Under the pieces are notes generated by a model that worked only from the letters and a program-made list of their open reading frames with translations, had not been told where the DNA came from and searched no databases. A program made the translations under genes and the position numbers. 64,000 nucleotides of DNA from Peromyscus leucopus. Taxonomy: Eukaryota > Chordata > Mammalia > Rodentia > Cricetidae. Location: NCBI RefSeq assembly GCF_004664715.2, contig NC_051072.1:36828142-36892141 (forward strand). The letters run 5' to 3'. Below are positions 53,976 through 64,000 of this stretch, piece by piece (position 1 is the first letter of the stretch; every line of letters starts with the position of its first letter).

Positions 53976-56089
53976 AATATTCTGAAATAAAATGTTTGAT
54001 TCATCTCACCTGGGATGAAGCCAGAGCCTGTGACTTTCTAATAAAATCCCTGGTGAGTGCGGCTGCTGCTGGTCCTACCTCGGGCGCTTTGGGTGGCAAG
54101 GCTCTTGACCATGGTGTCTTTCTCTGATGGCCACTTAGAATTACCCATGGAAGCTGTGTGAGTCCCCAGCTCTTCTGTACCTGTCCTCCTTCTGGGGAGT
54201 GGCTGTTAATTCTCCGGTCTGCATGCCCAGTGGGCAGTGATGGCGTTATTCTGTGCTATTACCATTTGTCCCTATTTAAGTTTAGAAATTACAAGTTTCA
54301 GTAATAGCTGAACCTTGCTAAAATGTTAATCAAGTTTTGTTATATGCTTTTTTTTAAAGGGGGGGGGCATCTCTCCAATCTACACTGGCTTCTCTCCTCT
54401 GACTCCTCTTATTAGGAGCCTTGAAATCACATTTCTCTGGCAAGTGCAGGGTAACTTCACATCAACCTCCTTAACGTAATGGTACCTGCAAAGTCCCATT
54501 AGCCCAGTAACCCACAGGCTCCAGGGATTAGGACACAGACAACTTTTGTGGATGGGGTGGAGAGGAATGGAGAGATGCCGTATTTAGCCTACCACAGATT
54601 CTTTTTCCTCTCTCTTCTGGAGCTCAGGCCATTTAGTGACGAGTCTGGTGTGTCTGGGCCTGGCACAGGCATCATGTAAAGCCCTGGGCCAGGACACAGA
54701 TGGCCAGGGAGCCTTGAGAAACAGACTCCAGCCCAACGGGGGTGCACAAGTGCTGAGCCTCCATTACCCTCCCCAGAAGTTTCTCCTTCTATTTCCACTC
54801 AAAGAACACACTACTCAAGCCTCAGACTCCTGGATAGGCACAGTGGATGAGTTTTGGTCATCCCTTGTCTGGAGGTCATGGAAACTAGAAACCAAACTTC
54901 AACCCTTCTGGGAGGCTGAAGACGAAAAGCAGGCAGTAAGCAGAGAGTTGAACCGGCACCTCTGTAGTAGGCTCGGCATAAAAGTGCATTTCTTTTTTAT
55001 CTGGCATTTATAGACTTCTCCAGCACTTCTCAACCCCTGTAATTATAACCGGGATCTCATTCGGGCCCCTTCAGCTTGGATTTATAAAAGCTGAGCACTC
55101 TCTTGAAGTAGGCAGCTATTAAAACTTCATGGCCTTTAACAAAATACCGGTTGACAGCCGGTGTTATGAAACACTGTCTAGGACAATTAAAATCACACTG
55201 GGATTGTCAACACCCATGCATCAGGCACGTTGTGAGAAGCGACCGTCAGGACGATGGCACGGTGCGGTCTCTTCCCTAGCTGCCTACCCTGGCTCTGGGC
55301 TTTTCCAGTTCATCTCTGAAGTCCAGGCTGCGCCACTGGCTTTGAGACACCAAGTCCAGCCATGCCCCCAGGAGTGGGCCAACCCTGTCCGTGGCTTCCG
55401 CCCCAGCCTTCTCCCCAGACAGGAATGCTGGCTTCCTACTTGTCGGGAGACTTCAGGCAGAGAGCTGGGTAGGATCCAGAAGTGCCATTTTTCCATTCTG
55501 TCTTCAGCTGAAGCCGTATAGACCAGTGTTGGTTTGTGACTATCAGCATGAAGCCATGAAGCCTAAGTGTCAGAGGGGAGCAGATCCGGGGTGGGATCCC
55601 CAAGAACACATATTACCTTGCTGTTTTACCACCAAACCTCCGTGAAGGAATTTGCAGATTTTTTACTGTCCCGTGACACTGCATACCAATTTCAGCCATC
55701 ACACCTCTCCTCTGCTTCCTTGAAGCCTGCCAACTGGGCCCCATGTGTGAATCAATCCAGTGGCCACCTCTCCCGTCACAGTTCTGACCCCTTTTAGCTA
55801 CACCTCCTGCCCTCTTCTCCAGCCTCAGGTGCCTGCTTTACCCTCACCATCTGCCAGCATCTCCAAGGTGCCAAGCTCTGTCATGCCAGCATCTCTGCCT
55901 GCTCTTCCTTCTCCTGGGAGACTCATCCACTCCCCTCACCTGGCCAGACCCTTCTTAGCTCAGTTCAGCTGAAAAGACACACCGAGAAGAGGGTCTTCTC
56001 CAGCCGCCTCTCTAAAAGAATGTGTCTAGCGCCTTCTATTTCCGCTCTGAGCAGCCAGATTGCTTATTTCCTTTGTATATTTACTGCGA
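53976..56089. other. Repeat-poor unique DNA
   Basis: About 2.1 kb without recognised repeats. Open frames of 125-130 aa (54636-55013 and 55129-55521, plus strand) show no recognisable domain. A G-run follows a T-run at about 54346-54368. Confidence 0.4.
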
Positions 56090-56212
56090 TGTTCTTTGTT
56101 TGTTTGTTTATTTGTTTATTTTGGTTTGTGTCTGTTTGTTGCCAGGGCTGGGGCCTGTGTTCTCTATGGACAAGTCTACTGCTGAGCTAAACTCCCAGTC
56201 TCATATTTTATC
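56090..56212 (-). repeat. Possible ID-like SINE (antisense)
   Basis: A T-rich stretch with TTTG units is followed by 'gggctggggcctgtgttctc' and TCTACTGCTGAGCTAAACTC, which resemble the antisense ID element ('tggggattgaacccaggg..ctaccactgagct'). Diverged. Confidence 0.45.
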
Positions 56213-56879
56213 TGTAATTATTAATTGGTTGTTCTGACTCCTTGCTACATCTGCCTTTTCCACTGGACATGAAGCTTCAGGAAGGTAAAGATCTGTCCTC
56301 TTCCTTTAGGCATCTCCAGCCACACGCACTGGAGGCACAGGCTTAATGGACTGGCTAGCCAGTTTAAAGCCGCCCTGCACGGACTTTACACTCTGCTCGC
56401 CCCCCCCCCCAACCGCTTTCTCTCCATCCGTGTCTTCTACCATTTCTCAAGGTTCTCCTGCTTCTCCTCATTCGCTCTTCTCATGAACCCCTGAGCCCCC
56501 ACCAACCTCATCTTCAACTCAGCTCCATCTCTACCCTGCCTGCTCTGGAGAGTATAACATCTGCTTCTTCTAGTATAACGTCTTCTATCCCATGTGCCTG
56601 TTGGACAGTTGGATCAGGATGGACCCCTAAGCCTGCTTTTTCTCCTGGCATCCTTAGTTCTCTTGATGATATATATATGAATATATGATCATATATATAT
56701 TTCTAATCAGGCTCAGGGATGATTTTACTGCTAGTCCCTCTCCTCATCCAGTCAGGCAGACTGCACAGTGGCTCCCTTTGGGGCCACACAGCGCTTCTCT
56801 CTGGAATTCAGTTAAGACCCACTGAACTGATTCCCTGGCTTCTGTCCTCTCTCACCACGGTCTGTTCTTCTGCCCTTAG
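56213..56879. other. Unassigned DNA, possibly L2-related in part
   Basis: C-run at about 56401-56411. AT-rich quasi-palindrome ATATATATGAATATATGATC followed by ATATATATAT near 56670-56700. No gene. Confidence 0.4.
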
Positions 56880-57350
56880 ATGGGTCCATCTTAGCTCAGC
56901 TTAATCATATTACTCCACCACTTGCGGTGATCCACTATTGATGTTGAAGTTAAGTCCTAATTTCTTAGCCTGGCAGTCAGGCCCAGGCGTCCTTTCGGGT
57001 CGGCACTCCATCTGGAGTCTCCGCGGTCCAGTTTAATCCTGTCTCCTTTGTTACTCTTCCTCTTCTTGGCAGTCTGCTCTCTGGATCTGCTGTCTGCTCT
57101 TGTCTTCATGTGAAATGTCCTCTTTCATCCTTGTCTGTTAGAAGATCCCAAGGATCCCTCCAAGGGTCCTTTAACAACAATAAAACGTTTGTCCCAGTTC
57201 TCAGGGAGAGAGGCAGCATCCTTATCCGAAATGCCATGCCCAGCTTTAATCTGACTTTTCTTTGAATGAATTTTAGTTGTTTTTGTATTTGTGTCTCTTT
57301 CACACTGTGTTTGAGTTTTGTGAGGATTTTAAGCAGCCCCCATCTTAACT
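56880..57350 (+). repeat. L2 LINE 3' region
   Basis: Forward L2 3' order is discernible: 'gttgaagttaagtcctaatt', TCTTAGCCTGGCAGTCAGGC, 'ggtcggcactccatctgg', 'cttgtcttcatgtgaaatgt', CCCAAGGATCCCTCCAAGGG and 'tttgtgtctctttcacactg'. Old and diverged. Confidence 0.6.
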
Positions 57351-57372
57351 ATCATTACTTCCTCAGTGCATG

Positions 57373-57374
<2 letters not shown>

Positions 57375-57425
<51 letters not shown>
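57375..57425 (+). repeat. (CA)n microsatellite
   Basis: About 25 uninterrupted CA dinucleotides. Confidence 0.97.
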
Positions 57426-57429
<4 letters not shown>

Positions 57430-57689
57430 CAGAAATAGTTTAGAGTCTTCAGCAGAGACTCTAAATGATGCCTGTCCCCAGCATAGTCTGGAAAGAACTC
57501 ACTGACTCCTGAAAGGACAGTTTAAGTTCATATCACACAAATTGATGCTGTAGACTGTCCCCCTCCCTAATATCCCTTCTGCTTTCTCGGCCTATATATC
57601 TAATGACCCTATCTTATTCCATTTCTCCTCTTTAGACCTCTTCCCCAACTCTCAGAACCCCCTTTCTGCTCTCACCCCACCCCAATTGA

Positions 57690-58095
57690 AAACTAGGACC
57701 TGCATATGAGAAGAAACATGACATTTGTTTGCCAGAGCCTCGTTCATTTTCCTGAACACAGTGCTCTCCAATTCTCTCCATTCTCCTGTGAGTGGCACAA
57801 CTTAATTCTCCTTTATAACTGAATAAGTTCCCATTACACGCATATCACGCAGTTTGATTTCTCTTTCATCTGTTATCAGACGTCTTAAGCTGGCTCCGTA
57901 TCGTGGTTCCTGTGAATAGTGCAGTAATGAACATGGAAACGCGTGAACTCTGTGTGCTGACTTAGAATTCTTCAGTTACGGACCCTGGACTAGTATAGTT
58001 GGACCATGAAGTCGTTCTCTTTGTTGAGGAACCTTTCCATAGTGGCTCTACCAGCTTACACCCCACCAGCCGTGGGTAAGGGCCCCTCTTTAACT
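57690..58095 (-). repeat. L1 LINE ORF2 3' fragment (antisense)
   Basis: Antisense L1: 'tagcctcgttcattttcctg'-like start, 'tataactgaataagttccc', TGGTTCCTGTGAATAGTGCA, 'gtaatgaacatggaaacgcg', GAGGAACCTTTCCATAGTGG and CTCTACCAGCTTACACCCCA. Broken frame, inactive. Confidence 0.75.
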
Positions 58096-58205
58096 ATATT
58101 AATTTAATTGTATTCTGGGAATGTGTTTGCTGCCGGGGATTGAACCTAGGGCCTTGGACACGCTGGGCAAGAACTGCCACTGAGCAGCAGCCATAGCTGT
58201 AGGCT
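58096..58205 (-). repeat. ID/B4-like SINE fragment (antisense)
   Basis: TTTGCTGCCGGGGATTGAAC, CTAGGGCCTTGGACACGCTG and 'aagaactgccactgagca' match the antisense tRNA-derived ID head. It abuts the L1 fragment. Confidence 0.6.
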
Positions 58206-58574
58206 GGACAGTTGTATCGAAAGTTCTACTGGACAAGTGCTATCACAGACAGGTCTCTTAGCCTCTCTGAAGCTCTGCTGTCTTCCTTGATGAGAACTGA
58301 TCAGCTGCGCCACATGATTCCCAAACTGCTTCTCTCCTCTGAAGTTTTGGGAAGTCTCGAATCTCTGCCGGTTCTTCTTGAATTCCTAAAATACAGCCGG
58401 TTCATGACTAATGGGAATAGCCTGAAACTAAAGAGCACAGAAGGTCAGCCACTTTGAAAGCTCATGGCAAGAACCGGAGGAAAGGAAGAGCTTTGGTAGA
58501 GTGCCTGGTAGTCTCTGACTGTGCTAAAGGCAATTTACCCATCACCCACTCTGTTCCTTCCCAAGCCCTTTCTC

Positions 58575-58576
<2 letters not shown>
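58206..58576. other. Unassigned unique DNA
   Basis: No feature recognised. Confidence 0.4.

Positions 58577-58622
<46 letters not shown>
58577..58622 (+). repeat. (CA)n microsatellite
   Basis: About 22 CA units. Confidence 0.97.
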
Positions 58623-58629
<7 letters not shown>

Positions 58630-59105
58630 ATACATACATACACGTATATAATATTCTTCCAACCATTACCCACTCCCATCAGTAAATTACCATTGCCAAA
58701 ATGCATTTATGTTAAAAAGTCTAAAGTCACGATGTAGCATGCTAGAGAGCAAGAGCACAGCCAAGGTTTAGCCTTTGACTTGTTACTACCTAGCTAGTCA
58801 ATTTCGGCTGTTAATCTGAAGAGGAACAATTTCTTCAAGTCTCTAGACGCCGATCCAAGATTCTAAGCTGCAGCATTAAGTTTTCCAGACCAATAGCAGT
58901 TGTATGGGGAAACTGCCATTCTGGAGTGGAAGTTTGTGTTGACCTTGGGGGAATTCCCAGGATTGGGCCTGGAGGGTTGAGGAGGTCATGTGCGACGGGC
59001 CATTCCTCTTCCGGAAGCTGGAGGCTAGGAGGAACCTAGAACGCTGTCCTTGCAGACTGAGCTCTCTCCTGGAGATGAGTCACAAAACAAAAAAGGTGTG
59101 CTGGG
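58623..59105. other. Unassigned unique DNA
   Basis: No feature recognised, apart from a weak MIR-like patch near 58735-58810. Confidence 0.4.
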
Positions 59106-59142
59106 CGCCCGCCTGCCTGCCCGCCCGCCCGCCCGCCTGCCT
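59106..59142 (+). repeat. (GCCC/GCCT)n tetranucleotide repeat
   Basis: Nine units of GCC(C/T) form a short CpG-bearing simple repeat. Confidence 0.9.
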
Positions 59143-60195
59143 AGAGGAATTCCTTATATGGCACTTGTTTTTCTGACAGGTAATATGTTCCTGGACATGA
59201 AACTTATTTTCAGGCAGTTCTTCAAATGGCATTCGAAGAATGCTTGTTTTGTTTTGTTTTGCAGAGTATTGTCTCAGGGTGACAGCCTTTTTAACAGCAA
59301 CTTCCCTTCGGACAGCAGAACTTGTTATGTATACTTCAAGGCTCAAGGCTACGAGCATAGAGTGCGCTCCCTCCTCCCACAGATAGCTCTACGATCCCTG
59401 AGAAGAGGAAAACTGTGGTTGTGCAAGCAGCTGGAGCCCTGCTTAACTAACCCACGACTTTATGCTGACCCACACCAGGGCTGTGTGGTGATATGGAGCC
59501 TTGCACATCCCCCGCCCCCTCCTGCCGTCACAGTACTTGAACTGCTGCAGTTCGACAGAGCCTGACATGTCCACAACGGCAAGGCGAGGACCTAGAAGTG
59601 ACGCCAACGCATCGCCAATCACATTCAAGACTCCTCCACCTACCTGGTCCCAGATTTTCCTCCACACTCTCTGTGAGGGCTCGGGTAGGTCGGTGTTCTT
59701 TGACTGGCTCCGGGGTTCCTAGTCTCGTCACCCTGAAGGTTGTAGGTGGACTTTTCTGTCCCGCCAGACCCCTCCCAAACAGCTCTCAGTTTGGCTCTCC
59801 CGCCTGACCTCCTCCTGCCTAGCTATTGGCCAGTCAGCTCTTTATTAACAATGAGAGGAATACATCTTCACAGTGTACAAAAGGATTATGCCATAGCAGA
59901 AGGTAGTCATTATCTCATCCACTTTGAAGATAAGAAGACAGGGTCCAGGGCTACTAGTTACGCATCACCACCTAAACAGAAAGGTGGCTGAGCCAGACTC
60001 GATTTTCACCTTTCTGGAAGGGTACCCATGTTCTGTTTCCCCCGGCCCAATGCCTCCTGACAACCAGCCAAACAAAAGTCCTGCCATTGTGAAGGTCAAG
60101 GAGAAGGTCAAAGGGATGTACCTGCTTCCCATGTCTTCTGAAATACTTAGAAACAGAAAGCAACACATGCCTATTCTCTTAGGGGTTTGCAAACC
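59143..60195. other. Unassigned unique DNA with a 171-aa open frame
   Basis: A plus-strand frame (59050-59565) stays open for 171 codons, and a good splice-acceptor-like sequence (GTTTTGTTTTGCAG) ends at about 59264. The predicted peptide has no domain or family that I recognise. Chance is the default explanation. Confidence 0.3.
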
Positions 60196-60400
60196 AGAAA
60201 CCCGCCATCACTTTGGGCTAAAGTAGCATCACCTGGAAGCTCTGGGTGAGAATCCATCTTCTTGCCATTTCTAGTTTCTAATGGCCACCTGCAATCTTTG
60301 TTCACATTCCCAAAGTCCTTTTTTGCCATATAGGGAAATATTCTCACAGGTTCTGGGGACTAGGGTGCAGACATCCTTGAAAGGTGTAGACTTGGCCAAC
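60196..60400 (-). repeat. Probable MLT1-like LTR fragment (antisense)
   Basis: The minus strand carries AACCTGTGAGAATATTTCCC, TATATGGCAAAAAAGGACTT and AAGATTGCAGGTGGC, a pattern typical of MLT1-class LTRs. The 150-aa minus frame (60271-60723) ends inside this element. Confidence 0.5.
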
Positions 60401-60872
60401 AACCGAGGGCAGCTCACTTCCCTTGAGAACTGGGAATAGTGGCCCAAGTACATTTGCGTCCCCTCCTTCTCCTCCGTGTACATTTTCCTTCCATCTTGGC
60501 AGGAAAGCAGGCCTTCAGAGACACAGGGGTCACAAAGGACAAGTTCTAGTAGAGAGGTTCTGGAACTCGCAGCAGGACCCTCCAGGTCCGCCATCTTTCC
60601 GGTGAAGGTGCTGGAAGAGAGAAAATTCAGGGTTCTCAAGCAGCTGGTGGCCTGAGGTTCACACATTACCTTCTTTGGCTTGTCAGGATGTCTGGGGTGG
60701 AGGGGCCTGCTCTTTGCCCCCAACTACCCCCTTTACATGCTAGCTAGAAGAAACCAACTATTTTCTTTAACTACTGTGTCCCATTGCATTAAAACTGTCC
60801 AGTTTTCTTCCCTCCATCTACACAGAGCCCTGGAAAATGAGCCTCCTGCCCACATTCTCTATCTTAACCCAC
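60401..60872. other. Unassigned unique DNA
   Basis: No feature recognised. AAGATGGCGGAC on the minus strand near 60600 looks like a Kozak context but leads into repeat sequence. Confidence 0.4.
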
Positions 60873-61353
60873 TGTGGTGATATTGTGTTCCCCAATATTT
60901 TGTACACTCTAATAAACTTATCTGGGGTCAGAGAACAGAACAGCCACTAGATATAGAGGCCAGAAAATGGCACTCACGCCTTTAATTCTAGCATTGCAAA
61001 GGCAGAGATCCGTCTGGATCTCTGTAAGTTCAAAGCCACACTGGAAACAGCCAGGCATGGAGACACACACCTTTAATCCCAGGAAGTGATGGCAGATAGT
61101 AGAAAGGTATATAAGGCGTGAGGACCAGGAACTAGGGCCTGGTTAAGCTTTTAGGCTTCTAGCAGCAGTTCAGCTGACATCCATTTAGATGAAGACCCAG
61201 AGGCTTCCAGTTTGAGGAAACAGGATCAGCTAAGAAGTTGGCGAGGTGAGGTTAGGTGTGGTTTATTCTATTTCTCTGATCTTCCAGCTTTAACGCCAAT
61301 ACCTGGCTCCAGGTTTGATTTTATTAATAAGATCTTCTAAGATTCGTGCTACA
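60873..61353 (+). repeat. ERV2-type LTR containing B1-like segments
   Basis: A 481-bp LTR begins TGTGGTGATATTGTGTTCC and ends 'attcgtgctaca'. The flanks ACCCAC (60867-60872) and ACCCAT (61354-61359) are a 6-bp duplication with one change. At 60959-61083 it contains two B1-like pieces (CACGCCTTTAATTCTAGCAT, 'gatctctgtaagttcaaagcc' and a second ACACACCTTTAATCCCAGG). A TATA-like GTATATAAGGCGTG follows at about 61107. It is distantly related to 31021-31511. Confidence 0.85.
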
Positions 61354-61359
61354 ACCCAT

Positions 61360-61764
61360 GCCACGGGCGCTCATCCACCTAATCCCAGCCAGTCCCACAC
61401 GGTCTGTAAAGGGACTCTTCATCATTTCAGCAGAAGCAGCCATCGCGTTTCTAGTGCTGTGTGCTGAGGAGCTGTGGGCCGTGGCTTCACTTGCCCACTT
61501 CCGCTAAAACCTCGGCTTCCAGAAAACACAGGCTTTCTCTGAGGATGGAAAGGTTATCTAAGCAGCCCAACCCCTTAATGGAATTTAAAAAAGAAAAAAG
61601 AAAAACAAAACACAAAAAAAGAAAAACAAAGTGTTAGAACAACACTTTTAAATCTCTCAAATTGCAGCTGGAGACCATGGCTCCTTCCTTGAAACAATGG
61701 ACCATTTAGTATAACCATTTAGTACTATTATTCTAAAGCACTGTGAGTTACAGAAGGTGACTAG
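61360..61764. other. Unassigned unique DNA
   Basis: A-rich stretch at about 61588-61630. No repeat body or gene recognised. Confidence 0.4.
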
Positions 61765-61779
61765 TGTCACCGTCACTTT

Positions 61780-61946
61780 TTTTTTTTTTTTTTTTTTTGG
61801 TTTTTTCGAGACAGGGTTTCTCTGTGTAGCTTTGCGCTTTTCCTGGAGCTCACTTGGTAGTCCAGGCTGGCCTCGAACTCACAGAGATCCGCCTGCCTCT
61901 GCCTCCCAAGTGCTGGGATTAAAGGCGTGTGCCACCACGCCCAGCA
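61780..61946 (-). repeat. Young B1 SINE (antisense) with perfect 15-bp target-site duplication
   Basis: T-run, CGAGACAGGGTTTCTCTGTG, TAGCTTTGCGCTTTTCCTGG (cricetid-style variant), AGGCTGGCCTCGAACTCACA, GTGCTGGGATTAAAGGCGTG, CCACCACGCCCAGC. TGTCACCGTCACTTT flanks both sides (61765-61779 and 61947-61961). Confidence 0.97.
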
Positions 61947-62075
61947 TGTCACCGTCACTTTAAAACGGGGAGGCAGACTTAGAAAGGAAAGTTGGTGACT
62001 GTAAATCACAGGCCCACCGTTGACTAGAACCTAGAAGTAAAGGCAACTTCCTCTTCTATTTGCTAGGTCGGTGAG

Positions 62076-62106
62076 TGTATATGGGTGTATGAGTGTGTGT
62101 GAGTGT

Positions 62107-62159
<53 letters not shown>
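62076..62159 (+). repeat. (GT)n microsatellite with GAGTGT interruptions
   Basis: GTGTAT/GAGTGTGT units lead into about 50 nt of uninterrupted GT. Confidence 0.97.
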
Positions 62160-62160
<1 letters not shown>

Positions 62161-62904
62161 ACGGGCAACCTGATAAGGTACTTTGTGAGGGCAGGACAAA
62201 CAAAAAAGTCTGTAGCACAATAGTGACACAAATTGGCTGCTGATAACAGAATGTATAACCTGTTCTCTGGCATCTGTATAATCTCGGCGGAGAGGGAGTG
62301 TTCAGTTTGACTAAACCAAAGAGTAGGAACAAATTCTGGTCGAGACATCGTTACTTAGCCTATCTGTCCTTTCTGCCCATGTGTGCTCTGCATCTTTAAC
62401 CTCTTCCCTGCCATTTACCTGTGTTTCTCTCCAACTCCCCATGACAGGAGACTAATGGCTCTCCAGTGACGTCAACGGCAACTCCTCTCAGTCCTCCAGT
62501 GCATACTGGTGCGTGACAGACGGAACCTACAGTAATGGCGATGCACACCTTCCTGGGCTCCTATTGGAGAGGACTCGTTAAGACACGGCGAGGCTCGGAG
62601 CAGTTCGGTGATGAGAAAGGATGAAGGCAGCCTCCCCCGAGTGTGCCACAGAAGGGCAATGACGTAACACCAAGTCTACTGCTGCCAACTGGGTCTCCTT
62701 GAGCTCTCTGAGCCTCACCCTGCTCTCCAGATGTGAAATGAAAGACACAGTGTAGGTCATGGGATACAGTACGGTGAAGGGACAGCCAGTGATTCTTTGC
62801 ACCAAATAACTGCTCGTGGAGATATTGACAAAATTACAAAACAGAAAATCAATCAAAATAAGACAATTAAGATGGAAGCGAGTGGGGGGAAAGAGAGAAC
62901 CTCC
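62160..62904. other. Unassigned unique DNA
   Basis: No repeat or gene recognised. Confidence 0.4.
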
Positions 62905-63450
62905 CTTTTATTCCCCCTGTTAGGCAGATTTCTAAGGTGGTCTCCAAGAGTCCTGACCCCAATAAACACACCATCACATCTATTTAATCAACTATATGTC
63001 TGCTGTGGAGGAATTTTGGAGATGTAGTTACAGCTTTAAAGTCATTGAACTTGAAGACAGGAAGCTACTGCAGATGGGCTTGACCTAATCATCTGAACCT
63101 TTTGTAAGTAGAGACTTTATTCTAACTGGTGGTCAAACAGAAGGATCCAACACATGGTTGAAGACTTGAAGATGGAGAGAACCCATGCCAAAGAATGGTT
63201 GGCTTCTCTGGGACAAGAGAGCAGCTCCCACTAACAGGTAGTAGACAAACAGGGACCACAGCCCTATGGGAGCCATAAGAATAATCATGGAAGTGGTGGG
63301 CCTTCTCTCAGTACGTCTGTCTGAGAGCCCAGTCTCGCCAGCATCATGGCCGCACCTTTGTGAGACCCTGAGGAGACAACCCATCCATGATGTGCCCGAC
63401 TTCTGATCTGCAGACCTGTCAGCTGCCCAGGGCTTAGGTTGGCTTGATAG
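62905..63450 (+). repeat. MLT1-like LTR
   Basis: Forward pattern: TTAGGCAGATTTCTAAGGTG, GTCTCCAAGAGTCCTGACCC, 'ggaattttggagatgtagtt', GATGGGCTTGACCTAATCAT, 'cagaaggatccaacacatgg' and a 'tgagaccctgagg' element. Diverged, borders approximate. Confidence 0.5.
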
Positions 63451-64000
63451 TAGTGAAATGCAATGGATAGTCATTAGAACCAAGCTGCCCAGGATCCCTG
63501 GCTAGGATGAAGGAGAAACTTTACTCTACCTATCACTCTTAGCTGACAATGGCAGAGTCATCTTTATGTTCTCCAAGTCACTCCAAGATGAAATCACAGC
63601 AAAGGCCTTGTGTTCAGAGAGCACAGCAGCCATCTCACAGGGCAACTTGCAATGAGTAAAAATTGAGATGAACTTGGCCCAGGAAGCTGGTGGAGCCCAT
63701 CTGTATCCGCTGGGTTGTTCCCGTTGAGTGTTCTCTGACGTAAAGGAGGAAATTCATGGGTTACTTCAAATCTCACCAGTGTTCCAATGAAAACAGGAAT
63801 ATTGCCTGTGGAAACACTTCCTGACTTGGAAAAATAGTCACGACCTCCAAGACCCTAGCTTCTCCCAGCCCATTCCAGTGCTCTTCTGATGGAATTGCTT
63901 TCAACGATGTGGGGACACAGCAGAGAAGTTGCATTCAGACACTTGGATTGGACTCTTAGCTCTGACACCAGATAGCTCTGTGCCTTAGACAAAGGCCACC
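63451..64000. other. Unassigned unique DNA at window end
   Basis: No repeat or gene recognised. Confidence 0.4.

Noticed and set aside
55129..55521. 130-codon plus-strand frame in repeat-poor DNA
   Set aside because: No recognisable domain or splice context, and its length is compatible with chance in GC-moderate DNA.
60271..60723. 150-codon minus-strand frame with an AAGATGGCGGAC start context
   Set aside because: The start context is good, but the C-terminal third lies in an MLT1-like LTR and no domain is present.

Overview
The window is vertebrate nuclear DNA, almost certainly from a muroid rodent and most likely a cricetid (deer mouse, vole or hamster group). The basis is its interspersed repeats: B1, B2/B3 and ID/B4 SINEs, MT-type and MLT1-type MaLR LTRs, two URR1-like hAT elements of the same 190 bp length, and (CA)n/(GA)n tracts. 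The younger B1 copies carry the AGCTTTGCGC-type variant that I associate with cricetids. Species and chromosome cannot be read from the sequence. No protein-coding gene, tRNA, rRNA or known ncRNA gene could be supported. The open reading frames are short, fall in repeats or simple sequence, or show no recognisable domain. The window is best read as intergenic or intronic.

Layout. 1-5 kb: unassigned DNA with two LTR-type repeats, an MLT1-like LTR and a URR1 DNA transposon. 4.97-5.79 kb: a CpG-enriched unique segment about 100 bp downstream of a TATA-like box, the best candidate regulatory DNA here. 6.6-15 kb: a solo LTR with a perfect 6-bp target-site duplication (TSD), B1/B4 fragments, MaLR LTRs, an old L1 3' end, a diverged inverted repeat (12.65-13.0 kb) and a 312-bp element with near-perfect 68-bp terminal inverted repeats (14.09-14.40 kb). 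15.4 kb: a 168-nt all-purine tract. 15.6-25.3 kb: mostly repeat-poor DNA with a B2, a B3 and one possible pair of spliced terminal exons on the minus strand (about 23.4-23.6 kb). 25.3-31.6 kb: repeat-dense (B1, MaLR, MLT1, MIR, URR1), including an LTR nested inside an older MaLR LTR. 33.8-34.4 kb: long polypurine and CA/GA tracts. 35.5-37.2 kb: an L1 3' end and a MaLR-like LTR. 37.2-42 kb: 4.7 kb nearly free of recognisable repeats.

The most striking feature is a minisatellite at 44092-45469. It holds about 125 copies of an 11-bp unit (GTGTGCC-N-GC-N). Because the unit has no stop in any register and 11 is not a multiple of 3, all six frames stay open across nearly the whole array. Variant units form an internal code with visible higher-order duplications.

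46-64 kb: MIR, two adjacent LTRs of different families (47.46-48.38 kb), several MaLR LTRs, young B1 copies with clean TSDs, a B3 split by a MaLR LTR with a 5-bp TSD, L2 and L1 fragments, and an LTR (60.87-61.35 kb) that contains B1-like segments. No functional pathway can be assembled from this window. Its content is a history of nested transposon insertions, simple-sequence expansion and a few unexplained unique segments. Family names were assigned by eye from remembered consensus features and need RepeatMasker confirmation.
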